Positions 45,475 through 54,552 are shown, numbered from the stretch's first letter. The stretch: 64,000 bases of DNA from SLRI01 sp964393275 (GCA_964393275.1 CAYMTA010000012.1:38943-102942), one strand, 5' to 3'. The notes: a model not told the origin generated them from the letters alone. Program-made: numbers and translations.

Positions 45475-46451
45475 AGCGACAGCTCCTCCGCCTCCTGCTG
45501 CTCCTCGTGGCGATCGCCCTGGTGGCCGCTGGCGGATACCATTGGCTCGCCACCCGTGTCACGGCACCGCCGCCGCTCACCGGCTATGTCGAGGGCGAGG
45601 CGCTCTATCTGGCAGCCCCCATCGCGGCCGAGCTCGAGCAGCTCGAGGTCGAGCGCGGCGACCGCGTCACCGCCGGCCAGAGCCTGTTCAAGATCGACAG
45701 CCGGACCGCCGAGGCAACGCTCGAGGAGGCGAGGTCCGCCGCCGCCGCCGCCGCCGCCCGCGCCCTGGATGCGCACAAGGGCATGCGGCCCGAGGAGATC
45801 GCCGTGATCGAGGCCGAGCGCGACGCGGCCAAGGCGCGGCTCGACGAGGCGAAGCTCGATCTCGATCGGGTCCGCCCCCTGGCCGAGCGGGGCGCCACCT
45901 CGCGTGCCCGCCTCGACGAGGCCCTGGCCACCTGGCGCACCGCGAACGCGCAAATGGCGGAGGTCATGCGCCAGCTCGACGCGGCCCGGCTCGGCGCCCG
46001 CACGGACCTGGTCGCCGCCGCCGAGGCGGAAGCCGAGCGGGCGAAGGCGGCGGTCACCGAGGCGGAGGTGCGGCTCGCGCAATTGACGGTGGCGGCACCG
46101 GACGCCGGCCTGATCGAGAATGTCTTCTTTCGACCCGGCGAGTGGGTGCCGGCGAGCCAGCCCGTGCTGTCGCTCCTCCCCGACGAGCGGATCAAGATCC
46201 GCTTCTTCGTTCCGCAGGCCGTGGTCGGCACCTATCGACCGGGCCGCGAGGTCACCTTCGCCTGCGACGGCTGCGGCCCTCCGGGCAAGGCCCGCATCAC
46301 CTTCGTCAGCCCGCGCGTCGAGTACACGCCGCCGGTGATCTACAGCCAGGAGAGCCGCGAGAAGCTGGTCTTCCTGGTCGAGGCCGTGCCAGCCGACCCT
46401 GCCGGCCTGGCACCCGGCCAGCCCGTCGACGTGTATCCGCTCGGACCCTGA
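45471..46451 (+). CDS. HlyD-family periplasmic adaptor (YbhG-like)
   Basis: A 326-residue membrane-fusion protein. One N-terminal helix (LLRLLLLLVAIALVAAGGY) anchors it. A lipoyl-like half motif (YVEGEALYLAAPIAAELEQL) is followed by a long alanine- and glutamate-rich coiled coil at ~residues 75-200, then the second lipoyl half (VAAPDAGLIENVFFRPGEWV) and a beta-barrel. It links the ABC-2 exporter to an outer-membrane channel, which is not encoded here. It overlaps the TetR gene by 4 bp. Confidence 0.94.
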   Translation: MKRQLLRLLLLLVAIALVAAGGYHWLATRVTAPPPLTGYVEGEALYLAAPIAAELEQLEVERGDRVTAGQSLFKIDSRTAEATLEEARSAAAAAAARALDAHKGMRPEEIAVIEAERDAAKARLDEAKLDLDRVRPLAERGATSRARLDEALATWRTANAQMAEVMRQLDAARLGARTDLVAAAEAEAERAKAAVTEAEVRLAQLTVAAPDAGLIENVFFRPGEWVPASQPVLSLLPDERIKIRFFVPQAVVGTYRPGREVTFACDGCGPPGKARITFVSPRVEYTPPVIYSQESREKLVFLVEAVPADPAGLAPGQPVDVYPLGP

Positions 46452-46454
46452 CCG

Positions 46455-47372
46455 ATGCCTGCCGCCATCGATGTCAGGAACCTCAACAAGAGCTTCGGCG
46501 ACAAGCATGTCGTCCGCGACGTCTCGATCACGGTCGAGGCGGGCAAGGTCACGGGCTTTTTGGGACCCAACGGCTCCGGCAAGACGACGACCATGCGGAT
46601 GCTCTGCGGCCTGCTGACGCCGGACAGCGGCGAAGGCACCTGCCTCGGCCTCGACATCCGCCGTGAGACCGCCGAGATCAAGCGCCGCACCGGCTATATG
46701 ACGCAGAAGTTCTCGCTCTACGACGACCTCACGATCGAGGAGAACCTGCTCTTCGTCGCCCGGGTCTACGGCATGGACGACCGCCGCCGCCGGGTCGCCG
46801 ACGCCCTGACCCGGCTCGGCCTCGAGGCCCGCCGCAGGCAGCCGGCGGGTGCCCTTTCGGGCGGCTGGAAGCAGCGCCTGGCGCTCGCCGCGGCCGTGCT
46901 GCACGAGCCGCGCCTGCTGCTGCTCGACGAGCCGACCGCCGGCGTCGATCCCAAGGCCCGGCGCGAGTTCTGGGACCAGATCCACGCGCTGACCGCGGAC
47001 GGCCTCACCGTCATGGTCTCGACCCACTACATGGACGAGGCCGAGCGCTGCCACGACATCGCCTACATCGCCTATGGCGAGCTGATCGCGCGCGGCAAGG
47101 TGGCCGAGCTGATCGACCGCTCCGGCCTCGTCACCTTCAAGGGCGAGGGACCCGGCGCCGACCGGCTGGCGGCAGCGCTCCTGGAGGAGCCCGGGGTGGA
47201 GATGGCCGCCCCCTTCGGCGCCGCGCTGCATGTCAGCGGCCAGGACCGCGACGCCCTCGAGCGGGCGATCGCCCGCCACCCGGGCAACGGCGTGCGCTGG
47301 ACCGAGGGGCGCCCGACCATCGAGGACGTCTTCATCCACCTGATGCGCGGCTCCCCGGACAACTTCCCGTGA
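46455..47372 (+). CDS. ABC-2 type exporter ATPase (YbhF/CcmA-like)
   Basis: A 305-residue cytoplasmic ATPase. Walker A is GPNGSGKTTTMRML near residue 38, the signature region is LSGGWKQRL near 135, Walker B is LLLLDEPTAGVDP, and the H-loop is STHYMDEAERC. It is half the size of E. coli YbhF, which carries two ABC domains. It powers efflux with the ABC-2 permease whose GTG start overlaps its stop. Confidence 0.95.
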   Translation: MPAAIDVRNLNKSFGDKHVVRDVSITVEAGKVTGFLGPNGSGKTTTMRMLCGLLTPDSGEGTCLGLDIRRETAEIKRRTGYMTQKFSLYDDLTIEENLLFVARVYGMDDRRRRVADALTRLGLEARRRQPAGALSGGWKQRLALAAAVLHEPRLLLLDEPTAGVDPKARREFWDQIHALTADGLTVMVSTHYMDEAERCHDIAYIAYGELIARGKVAELIDRSGLVTFKGEGPGADRLAAALLEEPGVEMAAPFGAALHVSGQDRDALERAIARHPGNGVRWTEGRPTIEDVFIHLMRGSPDNFP

Positions 47373-48493
47373 TCTCCGGCACCCGCATCCTCGCCATCAT
47401 GATCAAGGAGCTCCTCCAGCTCTCCCGCGACCGGCTGACCTACGCCATGATCCTCGCCATGCCGATCATCCAGCTCATGCTCTTCGGCTACGCCATCAAC
47501 ACCGATCCGCGCCATTTGCCGACCGTGGTGCTCGACGAGGACAGGAGCACCTTCTCGCGCTCGGTGCTCATGGCGCTCGAGAACACGGGCTATTTCGACT
47601 TCGTCGCCGAGGCCGGCTCGCAGGCCGACGTCGATGCCGCGATCGAGACCGGAGCGGCGCAGTTCGCCGTCGTCATCCCGAACGATTTCAGCCACCGCGT
47701 CGTCAAGCGCGACGCACCCGAGATCCTGCTCGAGGCCGACGCCTCGGACCCGACCGCGGTCGGCAGCGCCCTTGGCTCCCTCGGCGGCGTGGCGGAGGCT
47801 GCCCTCGTCCACGACCTCGAAGGCCCGCTCGCCATCCAGGGCGGCGGGTCGCCCTTCGCCGTCACCGTGCATCGCCGCTACAACCCCGAGAACATCACCG
47901 CCTTCAACATCGTCCCGGGCCTGCTCGGCATCGTCCTCTCGATGACCCTCGTCATGATGACCGCCCTGGCGGTCACCCGCGAGCGCGAGCGCGGCACGAT
48001 GGAATCGCTGCTCGCCACGCCGGTCCGGCCGATCGAGGTGATGATCGGCAAGCTCGCCCCCTATGTCGGCATCGGCGTCATCCAGACCGTGCTCATCCTG
48101 GGCCTCGCCCGCCTCCTCTTCGGCGTGCCGTTCGAGGGCGGCTGGGCGGCGCTGGCGATCGGCACGGCGCTCTTCATCACCGGCAGCCTGGCCCTGGGCT
48201 TCCTCTTCTCGACGCTGGCCAGGAGCCAGCTCCAGGCCATGCAGATGTCGATCTTCTACATCCTGCCGTCGATCCTGCTCTCCGGCTTCATGTTCCCCTT
48301 TCGCGGCATGCCCGACTGGGCCCAGGTGCTGGGCACGCTCATCCCGGTCACCCACTTCCTGCGCGTCGTCCGGGGCTCGCTGCTCAAGGGCGCCGGCCTC
48401 GCCCAGACCTGGCCGAGCCTCGCCGCGCTCGGCATCTTCATGGTCGTGGTGACCGCCCTCGCCATGGCCCGCTACCGGACCACGCTGGATTGA
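47369..48493 (+). CDS. ABC-2 type permease (YbhS/YbhR-like)
   Basis: A 374-residue exporter permease starting at GTG 47369, overlapping the ATPase stop (GTGA). Helix 1 is near residues 22-42 (YAMILAMPIIQLMLFGYAIN); a large periplasmic domain (~45-170) follows and then five helices with VTRERERGTMESLLATPVRP as the coupling element. E. coli ybh has two such permeases; here one is seen, so it may act as a homodimer. The 3' end lies 4 bp from the convergent ribose-type operon. Confidence 0.95.
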   Translation: MISGTRILAIMIKELLQLSRDRLTYAMILAMPIIQLMLFGYAINTDPRHLPTVVLDEDRSTFSRSVLMALENTGYFDFVAEAGSQADVDAAIETGAAQFAVVIPNDFSHRVVKRDAPEILLEADASDPTAVGSALGSLGGVAEAALVHDLEGPLAIQGGGSPFAVTVHRRYNPENITAFNIVPGLLGIVLSMTLVMMTALAVTRERERGTMESLLATPVRPIEVMIGKLAPYVGIGVIQTVLILGLARLLFGVPFEGGWAALAIGTALFITGSLALGFLFSTLARSQLQAMQMSIFYILPSILLSGFMFPFRGMPDWAQVLGTLIPVTHFLRVVRGSLLKGAGLAQTWPSLAALGIFMVVVTALAMARYRTTLD

Positions 48494-48497
48494 GCTG

Positions 48498-49454
48498 TCA
48501 GATCAGCTCGCGCACCCGGGTCTCGCGGCCGTAGACCGCGACGAGGGCGACGATCAGCACACCCAGCGTCGCCTGCACCAGGGGCGGCTGCAGGCCGAGG
48601 CCGACCAGCACGGTGGTGAGCTCGATCAGGAACAAGGCGCCGGCGAGCGTGCCGAGATAGCCGCCGCGCCCGCCCACCAGCGCGGTGCCGCCGATGACCA
48701 CGGCGGCGATGGTCTGGAAGAGATAGGGTGCCCCGACGGCGGCGTAGGCCGAGCCGGAGAAGCCCAAGAGCAGGATGCCGGCCAGGGCCGCGAAGCCGGC
48801 GGAGAGCGCGAAGGTGACGCTCCACATGCGGACCGGATCGACCAGGGCGAGGCGCGCCGCGCGCGGGTTGCTGCCGAGCGCGTAGAGGCGCCGGCCGTAG
48901 ACGGTGCGCGACAGGAGCAGGACCACGGCCAGCGCCAGCACACCGGTGAACGGGATCAGCCAGGGGAACGGGAAGGGCCCGATGGTGCCGCCGATCGAGA
49001 CGAACTTCTGCACCCAGGCAGGGGCACCTCCGGTCGGAAAGCCCCTGGTCCAGAGCTGGACGGCACCCTGCAGCGTGGTGCCGGTGCCGAGCGTCACGAT
49101 CAGGGGGTGGATGGCGAGGATCGACGACAAGGCACCATTGAAGGCGCCGACCAGCATGGCCGCCAGGATCACGCCCGGCAGGACGATGGCGAACGGCACG
49201 CCCTGGCCGTAGAGCTGGGCCGCGGCGACATTGGCGAAGCCGATGACGAACGGGATCGAGAGGTCGATGCCGCCGAGCAGGATGACCAGCGTCTGGCCGA
49301 TCGAGGCGATGGCGAGCAGCGCCGCCAGCACCAGCATGGCGCGGATGCCGAAGGTGGTGCCGAAGCCCTTGATCAAGAGCATGCCGACGAGATGGACGAC
49401 CAGCGCCAAAAGCAGCGTGGCGAGCGGACCGCTGATGCGGAAGTGCCCCCTCAT
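48498..49454 (-). CDS. Ribose-type (CUT2) ABC permease 2
   Basis: A 318-residue RbsC-like permease. The family motif ILLGGIDLSIPFVIGFANVA is near residue 60, and FNGALSSILAIHPLIVTLGT near 105; VVIGGTALVGGRGGYLGTLA is near 250. Helices fill most of the chain. The ATG at 49454 overlaps the stop of the upstream permease (ATGA). It probably forms a heterodimeric pore with that permease, unlike RbsC, which is a homodimer. Confidence 0.94.
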   Translation of the reverse strand: MRGHFRISGPLATLLLALVVHLVGMLLIKGFGTTFGIRAMLVLAALLAIASIGQTLVILLGGIDLSIPFVIGFANVAAAQLYGQGVPFAIVLPGVILAAMLVGAFNGALSSILAIHPLIVTLGTGTTLQGAVQLWTRGFPTGGAPAWVQKFVSIGGTIGPFPFPWLIPFTGVLALAVVLLLSRTVYGRRLYALGSNPRAARLALVDPVRMWSVTFALSAGFAALAGILLLGFSGSAYAAVGAPYLFQTIAAVVIGGTALVGGRGGYLGTLAGALFLIELTTVLVGLGLQPPLVQATLGVLIVALVAVYGRETRVRELI

Positions 49455-50401
49455 GCCCGCCTGCCCCGAAAGAGGAGCGCGCCGAGGCGGGACGAGTTCA
49501 AGGCCACGGCAATGGTGAGCGCCGCGCCGTAGGCCATCTGCAGGAGGAAGGTCGAGACATTGAAGTGCGTGAGCACCGATTGCAGCAGGAAGATGTCGAT
49601 GGCGCCGAGCGCCGCGGCCACCAGGCCGCCCTTGCCGCCGGCGAGGCTGACGCCGCCGAGCGCCACCGCGGAGATGGCGAGCAACGTCATGTTGCTCGCC
49701 ACGTTCGGGTCGGCCGAGCCGATCAGCCCGGTGAGCGAGAGCCCGCCGATCGAGCCCATGAGCCCGGCCGCGACATAGGCCAGAAAGCGCACCTTGGTGA
49801 CCGGAATGCCCGAGGTGAAGGCCGCCCGATCGTCGCTGCCGACCGACAGGAGATGCTCGTGGATCGGCAGGCGCTTGATCAAGAGCCAAAGCGCGGCGAC
49901 GGCGAGGATCGGCAGGATCGAGCCGGTGCCGGCGAGCGACTTGAGCCAGGCCGGCGCCGTGCCCGCCGGGGACGGCGAGATGGTCAGCGTCAACCCGGTA
50001 TAGAGAAGGTAGGTGCCGAGCGTCGCGACGATCGGCTGGATGCGCAGAATCGTCGCGAGAAAGCCGTTGAGCGCTCCGGACAGGAGGCCGAGCAGCAGCA
50101 CGAGCGGCACGATCTCGAAGGGCGAGGCCAGCCCCGCCCGCTCCACCAGCAGGCGGACCACCACCACATTGACGAGCCCCATCAGCGGCGCCACCGAGAT
50201 GTCGATGCCGCCGCGCCCACCCAGGATCGGCGGCATCGAGGCGATGGCGGCGATGATCAGGGGTGCGGCGAGACCCAGCGTCACGCCGAGATTGGCCGGC
50301 GCGAAGCGCACCGGATTGAGGACGAGGTTCAGGAGCAGGAGGACGATGAAGAGCCCGCCGGCGAGGCGCAGCTCCGGGCGGCGGGCGAGCAGGCGCTTCA
50401 T
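49451..50401 (-). CDS. Ribose-type (CUT2) ABC permease 1
   Basis: A 316-residue RbsC-like permease. ILGGRGGIDISVAPLMGLVN is near residue 59, the FLATILRIQPIVATLGTYLL loop near 113, and AISAVALGGVSLAGGKGGLV near 255. The ATG at 50401 overlaps the stop of the ATPase gene by 4 bp. Two permease genes plus two ATPase half genes make a symmetrical four-part importer. Confidence 0.94.
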   Translation of the reverse strand: MKRLLARRPELRLAGGLFIVLLLLNLVLNPVRFAPANLGVTLGLAAPLIIAAIASMPPILGGRGGIDISVAPLMGLVNVVVVRLLVERAGLASPFEIVPLVLLLGLLSGALNGFLATILRIQPIVATLGTYLLYTGLTLTISPSPAGTAPAWLKSLAGTGSILPILAVAALWLLIKRLPIHEHLLSVGSDDRAAFTSGIPVTKVRFLAYVAAGLMGSIGGLSLTGLIGSADPNVASNMTLLAISAVALGGVSLAGGKGGLVAAALGAIDIFLLQSVLTHFNVSTFLLQMAYGAALTIAVALNSSRLGALLFRGRRA

Positions 50402-51153
50402 GCCACCTCCGTCTGGCCGAACATGGCGGCGATCACCCGGTCCATCGAAAGCTCGCCCGAGCCCAGCTCGCGCGAGACGGCCCGCTCGCGAAAGACCAGC
50501 ACCCGGTCGCAGAGCTGCAGGATCTCCTCGATCTCGGTCGAGAGCACCACGAGCGGCATCCCGTCCTTGCGGGCGAGGTCGCGAAACGTCTCGTAGAGCT
50601 TCATCCTGGTGCCGAGATCGACACCCCGGGTTGGGTCGTTCAGCAGCATGACCCGGGGCTCGCAGGCGAGCCAGCGCGCCAGCAGCACCTTTTGCTGGTT
50701 GCCGCCCGAGAGCGTGCCGATCGGTGCCTCCGGACGGTCGTAGACCATGGAGAGCCGCTCGCGAAAGACCTTGAGCCGCTCGTGCAGCCCCCGGCGGCGG
50801 ACCACGCCCAAGGTGGCGTGGCGCGGCAGGGCGGCGATGGCGAAATTGTCGAACACCGACTGGCCCGGGAAGATCCCGGTGCCGCGCCGGTCGCGGGGCA
50901 GATAGGCGAGACCGAGCCGGACGGCGCCCTCGAGGCTGGTGACCGCCGCCGCACCGCCGCCCTCGGTGCGGATCGTGACAGCACCCGCGATCGGCCGGTG
51001 CAGGCCGCACAGTGTCTCGAGAAATTCCTCCTGCCCGTGCCCCTCGAGCCCGGCGAGCCCGACGATCTCGCCCCGTTCCACGGCGAGATCGATGGCCGTC
51101 GCCGCCTCGTCGAGCCGGACGCCGCGCGCCTCAAGCATGATGCCTTCAGCCAT
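50398..51153 (-). CDS. Sugar ABC ATPase, C-terminal half of an RbsA-type protein
   Basis: A 251-residue protein matching only the second ABC domain of RbsA. The Walker A position reads GLAGLEGHGQEEFLETL, the degenerate form usual in the C-terminal domain of CUT2 ATPases. The signature is LSGGNQQKV near residue 150, and Walker B is VMLLNDPTRGVD with Asn in the second-last place, as in RbsA. The ATG at 51153 lies inside the last codons of the N-terminal-half gene (8-bp overlap, ATGGCTGA). Together the two products would form the ATPase pair. Confidence 0.92.
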   Translation of the reverse strand: MAEGIMLEARGVRLDEAATAIDLAVERGEIVGLAGLEGHGQEEFLETLCGLHRPIAGAVTIRTEGGGAAAVTSLEGAVRLGLAYLPRDRRGTGIFPGQSVFDNFAIAALPRHATLGVVRRRGLHERLKVFRERLSMVYDRPEAPIGTLSGGNQQKVLLARWLACEPRVMLLNDPTRGVDLGTRMKLYETFRDLARKDGMPLVVLSTEIEEILQLCDRVLVFRERAVSRELGSGELSMDRVIAAMFGQTEVA

Positions 51154-52012
51154 GCGCCCGCACCGTCGAGCGTGCTTCCGGCAGCCGTGCTGTCGGAAGC
51201 TGGGCATCGGGAATCATCAGGGCGAGCAGCCGGGCGGGCGTGATCGCGTCGCCCTCGAGGGTCTCGATCGCCCTGCCGTTGCGCAGCACGGTGACCCGGT
51301 CGGAGAGTGCCTGCACCTCGTCCATCCGATGCGAGATGAAGAGAACCAGCCGGCCGCCGGCGACGAAGTCGCGGATCGCGGCGAACAGCACGTCGCGATC
51401 GGCCATGTCGAGGGCTGCCGTCGCCTCGTCGAGGATCAGGATGCGCGGGTCGCGCACCAAGGCCCGGGCGAGCACGACGAGCTGCTGCTGGGCGAGCGGC
51501 AGCAGGGCACCCTGCCGGTCGAGGTCGAGCGATGTCCGGGTGATCCGCGCCAGCGTCGCCGAAGCGATCTCGCGGCGCCGGGCCAAAGGCACCGTCCGCC
51601 GCCAGAGTCCGTCGAAGCCGAGGAAGATGTTGTCGAGCACGCTGCGGTCGGGTGCCAGGAGCACCTCCTGGAAAACCGTGGCGATGCCGTGGCCGCGCGC
51701 TTCCAGGGGATCGCGCAGGCGCACCGGCAGGCCATCGACCAGGATCGTCCCGGCGTTCGGCTCGACCACGCCGGTCAGCAGCTTGACCAGCGTGCTCTTG
51801 CCGCTGCCGTTCTCGCCCAGGATGGTGTGGACCTGGCCGGCCTCGAAGGCGACCGACACGCCATCGAGCGCCACGGTCTCGCCGTAACGTTTTCCGACCC
51901 CGTCGAGCGCCAGAATGGTCAGCCGACTCTTCCCGATTGTCGAACCCAGAGCCTGCCCGATCGGTCGGCTTCCCCGGGCGAAAGCGCTAGACGGTCCAGA
52001 CCTTTCATGCAA
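51146..52012 (-). CDS. Sugar ABC ATPase, N-terminal half of an RbsA-type protein
   Basis: It matches the first ABC domain of RbsA: Walker A GENGSGKST, the Q-loop VFQEVLLAP, the signature-position sequence LLPLAQQQLVVLARAL, Walker B ILILDEATAALD, and the H-loop FISHRMDEV. The start is uncertain. The only standard in-frame start is TTG 52012, but family similarity begins near LTILALDGVGKRYGETVALD, where only CTG (51922) or ATT (51916) is available after GGGAAGAG. It ends RSTVRAHG, then overlaps the C-terminal-half gene. Confidence 0.88.
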   Translation of the reverse strand: MHERSGPSSAFARGSRPIGQALGSTIGKSRLTILALDGVGKRYGETVALDGVSVAFEAGQVHTILGENGSGKSTLVKLLTGVVEPNAGTILVDGLPVRLRDPLEARGHGIATVFQEVLLAPDRSVLDNIFLGFDGLWRRTVPLARRREIASATLARITRTSLDLDRQGALLPLAQQQLVVLARALVRDPRILILDEATAALDMADRDVLFAAIRDFVAGGRLVLFISHRMDEVQALSDRVTVLRNGRAIETLEGDAITPARLLALMIPDAQLPTARLPEARSTVRAHG

Positions 52013-52062
52013 GACACGGCGGCGTCGAGGTCGCGCATTCGCTCGGGGAGGAGCGCCAAAAG

Positions 52063-53238
52063 ATGAAAACTGTCCTCAGGACTCTGCTGCATGGCCTGAC
52101 CCTGCCGGCGCTCGCGGCCCTGCCCGCCGCGGCGCAGTCGATCGATGTCCTGCCAGCCGAGCTCCAGGCGCTCTACACGGCGAGCATCCCGGTCGGCCCC
52201 TCCGCCTATGACGGCTTCGACATGCCGGCCCAGCCCTGGAAATGGTGCCATTCCGAATCCTACATGGGCAATCCCTGGCGGGTGTCGGCGGCCAACGAGC
52301 TCGAGCGGCTGATCCAGGGTGCCATCGACGCCGGCGTGGTCGAGAGCTTCGAGCTCTCCGACAGCAATGGCGACGTCACCCAGCAGATCGCCCAGATCCG
52401 CGCCTTCATCGACAAGGGCTGCAGCGTCATCACCACCATCGCCGGCTCCTCGACCGCGCTCAACGACGTGATCGCGGACGCCTTCAACGCCGGCATCCCG
52501 GTCGTGACTACGGCGAGCGCCGTCACCAGCCCCTACGCCTTCAACATTCAGCACAACCACAATGTCTGGGGCTACGACATGGGGATCGGCGTCGCCGACT
52601 ATCTCGGCGGCCCGGGCAACGTCCTGATGGTCGAGGGCATCCCCGGCAGCCCGATCGTCGAGCACGAGAACTCGGGCGGCTACCGCGCCTTCGAGGAGCA
52701 CCCCGAGATCAACATCCTAGGCAAGGTCAGCGGCATGTGGACCGCGAACGTCACCAAGAACGTCGTGCTCCAGTTCCTCGCCACCAACCCGTCGCCGATC
52801 GACGCCGTCTGGACCACTGGCAGCGAGACCCGCGTGATCGCCGAGTCCTTCACCGAGGCCGGCCGCGACCAGCCCTTGATCACCGGCTCCATGTCCGGCG
52901 ACGCGCTCGGTTACTGGAAGGACCACAAGGACACCTTCAAGTATTACGGCGGCGCTATCCTGCCGACCGTCGCCGCGCACAACACCTTCCGCGCGGCGCT
53001 CCGCCTGCTCGAGGGCCAGGAGCCCCTGGTCAACACCATCCTGGTGCCGGTGCCGGAGATCAAGGGCGAGGATCTCGGCAAGTGGGCGGCACCCTGCATG
53101 ACCGTCGAGTCCGGCTCGATCTTCCCCGTCGCCCCGGTCGAGCCCCTGAGCGAGGCGGCGATGAACGGCTACTTCAAGAAGGGTGCCGCCACGCCGCTCT
53201 ACGACTACAGCACCACCCCGGACCCCTGCGCCGGCTGA
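52063..53238 (+). CDS. Sugar ABC transporter substrate-binding protein (RbsB type)
   Basis: A 391-residue periplasmic protein with signal peptide at residues 1-24 (GLTLPALAALPAAAQ). It fits the periplasmic-binding-protein family 4 (RbsB/ALS type): SNGDVTQQIAQIRAFIDKGC near residue 100, VITTIAGSSTALNDVIADAF, then AGIPVVTTASAVTSPY, and VLMVEGIPGSPI near 190. A C-terminal Cys near the end (PDPCAG) may be structural. The ATG follows GGGGAGGAG. It is divergent from the ATPase/permease genes, so the importer is encoded by two transcripts from one control region. Confidence 0.93.
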   Translation: MKTVLRTLLHGLTLPALAALPAAAQSIDVLPAELQALYTASIPVGPSAYDGFDMPAQPWKWCHSESYMGNPWRVSAANELERLIQGAIDAGVVESFELSDSNGDVTQQIAQIRAFIDKGCSVITTIAGSSTALNDVIADAFNAGIPVVTTASAVTSPYAFNIQHNHNVWGYDMGIGVADYLGGPGNVLMVEGIPGSPIVEHENSGGYRAFEEHPEINILGKVSGMWTANVTKNVVLQFLATNPSPIDAVWTTGSETRVIAESFTEAGRDQPLITGSMSGDALGYWKDHKDTFKYYGGAILPTVAAHNTFRAALRLLEGQEPLVNTILVPVPEIKGEDLGKWAAPCMTVESGSIFPVAPVEPLSEAAMNGYFKKGAATPLYDYSTTPDPCAG

Positions 53239-53252
53239 GGAGCGGCGGCAGC

Positions 53253-54401
53253 ATGGACGAGCGTCTCCTGCGCACGGTGCAGGCGCTCCGCGAGGTCGGT
53301 GCCGATTGGGCCGTCCTCGCCAGCGTCGACGGCGTGGCCTACGCGACCGGACATTTCGCGCCGATCGAGGCCGGCCCCTCGCCCTTCGCCGGCGGCCCCT
53401 CGATCGCCCTGATCGACCGGCACGGCACGGCCGGCCTCGTCTGCGCCAATGTCGAGGCGGCAGCCGCGGCCGCATCTCGGGTCACCGAGGTCGAGACCTA
53501 CGAGGGCTACGCCTTCGACCACGGCGTCGACTACATTGACAGCTACCGGACCGCCGTGGGCTCGCTCGTGCGGCGCCTCGGCGTCGGCGGCCGACTCGCC
53601 GGCGAGCGGGGCCACGTCCCGCACATCCTGGGCGACATCCTGCCGGTCGACACGGCGCTCGATCTGACGCCAGCCCTGCGCCGCCGGAGGGCCACCAAGA
53701 CCGCCCTCGAGCTTCAGGCTCTTCGCCGCTCCGCCGAGGCGGTCGCCATCGGCCAGAAGCGCTTCGTCGAGGCGTTGCGGCCGGGCCGGAGCGAGCTCGC
53801 GGTCTTCGCCGAGATCCGTTGCGCCATCGAGGAGTTCGCCGGCTGCCGCGTGCCGATCACCGGCGATTTCCTCTCGGGAGCCCAGCGCACCGCGGGCTTC
53901 ACCGGCTGGCCGATCAATCGGATCATCGAGCCGGGCGACCCCGTCATGGCCGATCTCGCCCCGCGCATCGACGGCTACTGGGGCGATTCCTGCGCCACCA
54001 CCAGCGCCGGACCGGCGAGCACGGGCTTCATGAAGCTCTTCGAGGTGTCGAAGGGCGCCCTGACCCACGCGCTCGAGATCATCCGCCCCGGCATGACCGC
54101 GAAGGACCTCGACGCGCAGTTGCGCGCCTTCGTCGGCGGCCACGGCTTCAAGTACCCGCATCACAGCGGCCACTCGATCGGCACCGCCGTGCACGAGTTC
54201 CCGCGGCTGGTGCCCTACGAGACGGCCGTGCTCGAGCCCGACATGGTGCTCCTGGTCGAGCCCGGCTGCTACGATCCCGACATCGGCGGCGTGCGCAGCG
54301 AGTACATGATCCGGGTGACCGATCGGGGCTGCGAGATCCTGCACGCCTACGAGCACGTGCCGTCGGTCCAGGCCTCGCTCACTCCTCCTTGCGGAAGATG
54401 A
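53253..54401 (+). CDS. M24 family metallopeptidase (Xaa-Pro peptidase/creatinase fold)
   Basis: A 382-residue protein. The N-terminal creatinase-like domain covers ~1-150. The catalytic pita-bread domain has metal ligands at DLAPRIDGYWGDSC (two Asp), HHSGHSIG (His), VEPGCY (Glu) and GGVRSEYMIRV (Glu). It would cleave Xaa-Pro peptides or small amide substrates. The ATG at 53253 follows GGCTGAGGAG, 14 bp after the binding-protein stop, so it is probably in the same transcript and acts on an imported compound. Its last 23 bp overlap a small antisense lipoprotein gene. Confidence 0.93.
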   Translation: MDERLLRTVQALREVGADWAVLASVDGVAYATGHFAPIEAGPSPFAGGPSIALIDRHGTAGLVCANVEAAAAAASRVTEVETYEGYAFDHGVDYIDSYRTAVGSLVRRLGVGGRLAGERGHVPHILGDILPVDTALDLTPALRRRRATKTALELQALRRSAEAVAIGQKRFVEALRPGRSELAVFAEIRCAIEEFAGCRVPITGDFLSGAQRTAGFTGWPINRIIEPGDPVMADLAPRIDGYWGDSCATTSAGPASTGFMKLFEVSKGALTHALEIIRPGMTAKDLDAQLRAFVGGHGFKYPHHSGHSIGTAVHEFPRLVPYETAVLEPDMVLLVEPGCYDPDIGGVRSEYMIRVTDRGCEILHAYEHVPSVQASLTPPCGR

Positions 54402-54552
54402 CCCACTCGCCGGCCGGACCGGTGAAGATGCCGGCGAGCGGCGGGTTCTCGCGCGCATCCGGCATCGCCATCGGCGTGTAGCTGGCGCAGGCGGAGACGA
54501 GCAGCAGCAGGGCCAGCACGGCGAGCAGCCGCGGGGTCGATCGGCTCCTCAA
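54379..54552 (-). CDS. Small lipoprotein overlapping two neighbours
   Basis: A 57-residue frame. The TTG at 54552 overlaps the porin TGA (TTGA). Residues 1-21 are basic then hydrophobic (RSRSTPRLLAVLALLLLVSA) and end in the lipobox VSAC. The mature ~36 residues include ASYTPMAMPDARENPPLA, and the end is GEWVIFRKEE. No family is recognised. Its 3' end overlaps the convergent peptidase by 23 bp. Coupling to the porin suggests a role at the outer membrane. Confidence 0.7.
   Translation of the reverse strand: MRSRSTPRLLAVLALLLLVSACASYTPMAMPDARENPPLAGIFTGPAGEWVIFRKEE

Noticed and set aside
50398..52012. Treating the split ATPase as a pseudogene
   Set aside because: Both halves keep all expected motifs, and the overlap includes a usable ATG. 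Decay would be expected to damage motifs.
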